From Mumia xiangluensis (GTDB taxonomy: Bacteria; Actinomycetota; Actinomycetes; Propionibacteriales; Nocardioidaceae), in contig NZ_WJYO01000007.1 of assembly GCF_010994095.1 (NCBI RefSeq), positions 290,310 to 354,309 on the forward strand: a stretch of 64,000 nucleotides of DNA. Direction: 5' to 3'. The position numbers and the translations under genes were made by a program. Under the pieces are notes generated by a model. The model did not search any database and was not told where the DNA came from. It saw nothing but the letters and a program-made list of their open reading frames with translations. This document shows, piece by piece, positions 63,994 through 64,000 of this stretch (position 1 is the stretch's first letter; every line of letters starts with the position of its first letter).

Positions 63994-64000
63994 CCTACGG

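Overview
The window is a high-GC actinobacterial chromosome segment (64 kb). Several features point to the order Propionibacteriales, probably a Nocardioidaceae relative (Nocardioides, Aeromicrobium or Mumia type): SigE-type ECF sigma factor, WhiB, DUF2017/ClpS, DUF3039, CysO/CysM/Mec, a tmRNA tag ending in ALAA, frequent GTG starts, and many starts preceded by TANNNT at 5-7 nt, as expected for leaderless mRNAs. The genus is inference. There is no prophage, CRISPR array or insertion sequence; almost everything looks chromosomal and vertically inherited, with lineage-specific insertions.

Layout. 0-4.2 kb: L-lactate dehydrogenase, FUSC-type membrane protein, GroES-like protein, DUF3618/Bcp divergent pair, tRNA-Leu(UAG). 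4.2-7.8 kb: SigE-family sigma factor with a co-encoded membrane-anchored propeller-like protein, VOC protein, AraC regulator, TrmL. 7.8-22.3 kb: a block whose order resembles Mycobacterium tuberculosis Rv1330c-Rv1341 in mirror image (rdgB, rph, Rv1339-like phosphodiesterase, murI, cysM, cysO, mec, DUF2017, clpS, pncB). It is interrupted by a DinB-like gene, a large multidomain secreted protein, a 2H phosphoesterase-like gene and a secreted beta-propeller. pncA follows pncB, giving nicotinamide salvage. 22.3-35.2 kb: acyltransferase, MpaB-type protein, lipase/FAD oxidase operon with a divergent Lrp regulator, M1 peptidase, helicase-M43 protease-DUF3039 group, YqgE, MerR regulator, DUF3048 lipoprotein. 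35.3-36.1 kb: a secreted NlpC/P60 hydrolase under a c-di-AMP (ydaO) riboswitch. 36.4-42.0 kb: an nrtR-nadA-nadB-nadC-cysteine desulfurase operon for de novo NAD synthesis. 42-51.4 kb: GGDEF cyclase, GH3 hexosaminidase-like lipoprotein, an array of short interspersed repeats, pyruvate oxidase, DksA-like zinc finger, CotH-like secreted protein, CarH/LitR-like B12-type MerR regulator divergent from whiB. 51.5-60.8 kb: secreted Ig-like protein, tmRNA, amidohydrolase, smpB, MFS exporter, M23 peptidase, ftsX, ftsE, prfB. 60.8-64 kb: secreted sulfatase, a Gly/Arg-rich TPR protein and the 5S rRNA end of an rRNA operon that continues outside the window.

System-level view. NAD metabolism appears twice (pncB/pncA salvage and the NrtR-linked de novo operon with its own Fe-S cysteine desulfurase). 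Cysteine is made by the thiocarboxylate route CysO-CysM-Mec, and here CysO carries two residues beyond its di-glycine, which implies an extra processing step. Cell-wall remodelling is represented by the riboswitch-controlled NlpC/P60 enzyme, the GH3 enzyme and the FtsEX-M23 module. Trans-translation (ssrA, smpB) and termination (prfB) lie in one neighbourhood. No wholly new system is obvious. The best leads are the extended CysO, the duplicated-module secreted protein inserted beside cysM, the CarH-like/WhiB pair, the in-frame repeat expansion at the start of pncB, the interspersed repeat array and the Gly/Arg-rich TPR protein with its coupled leader ORF.
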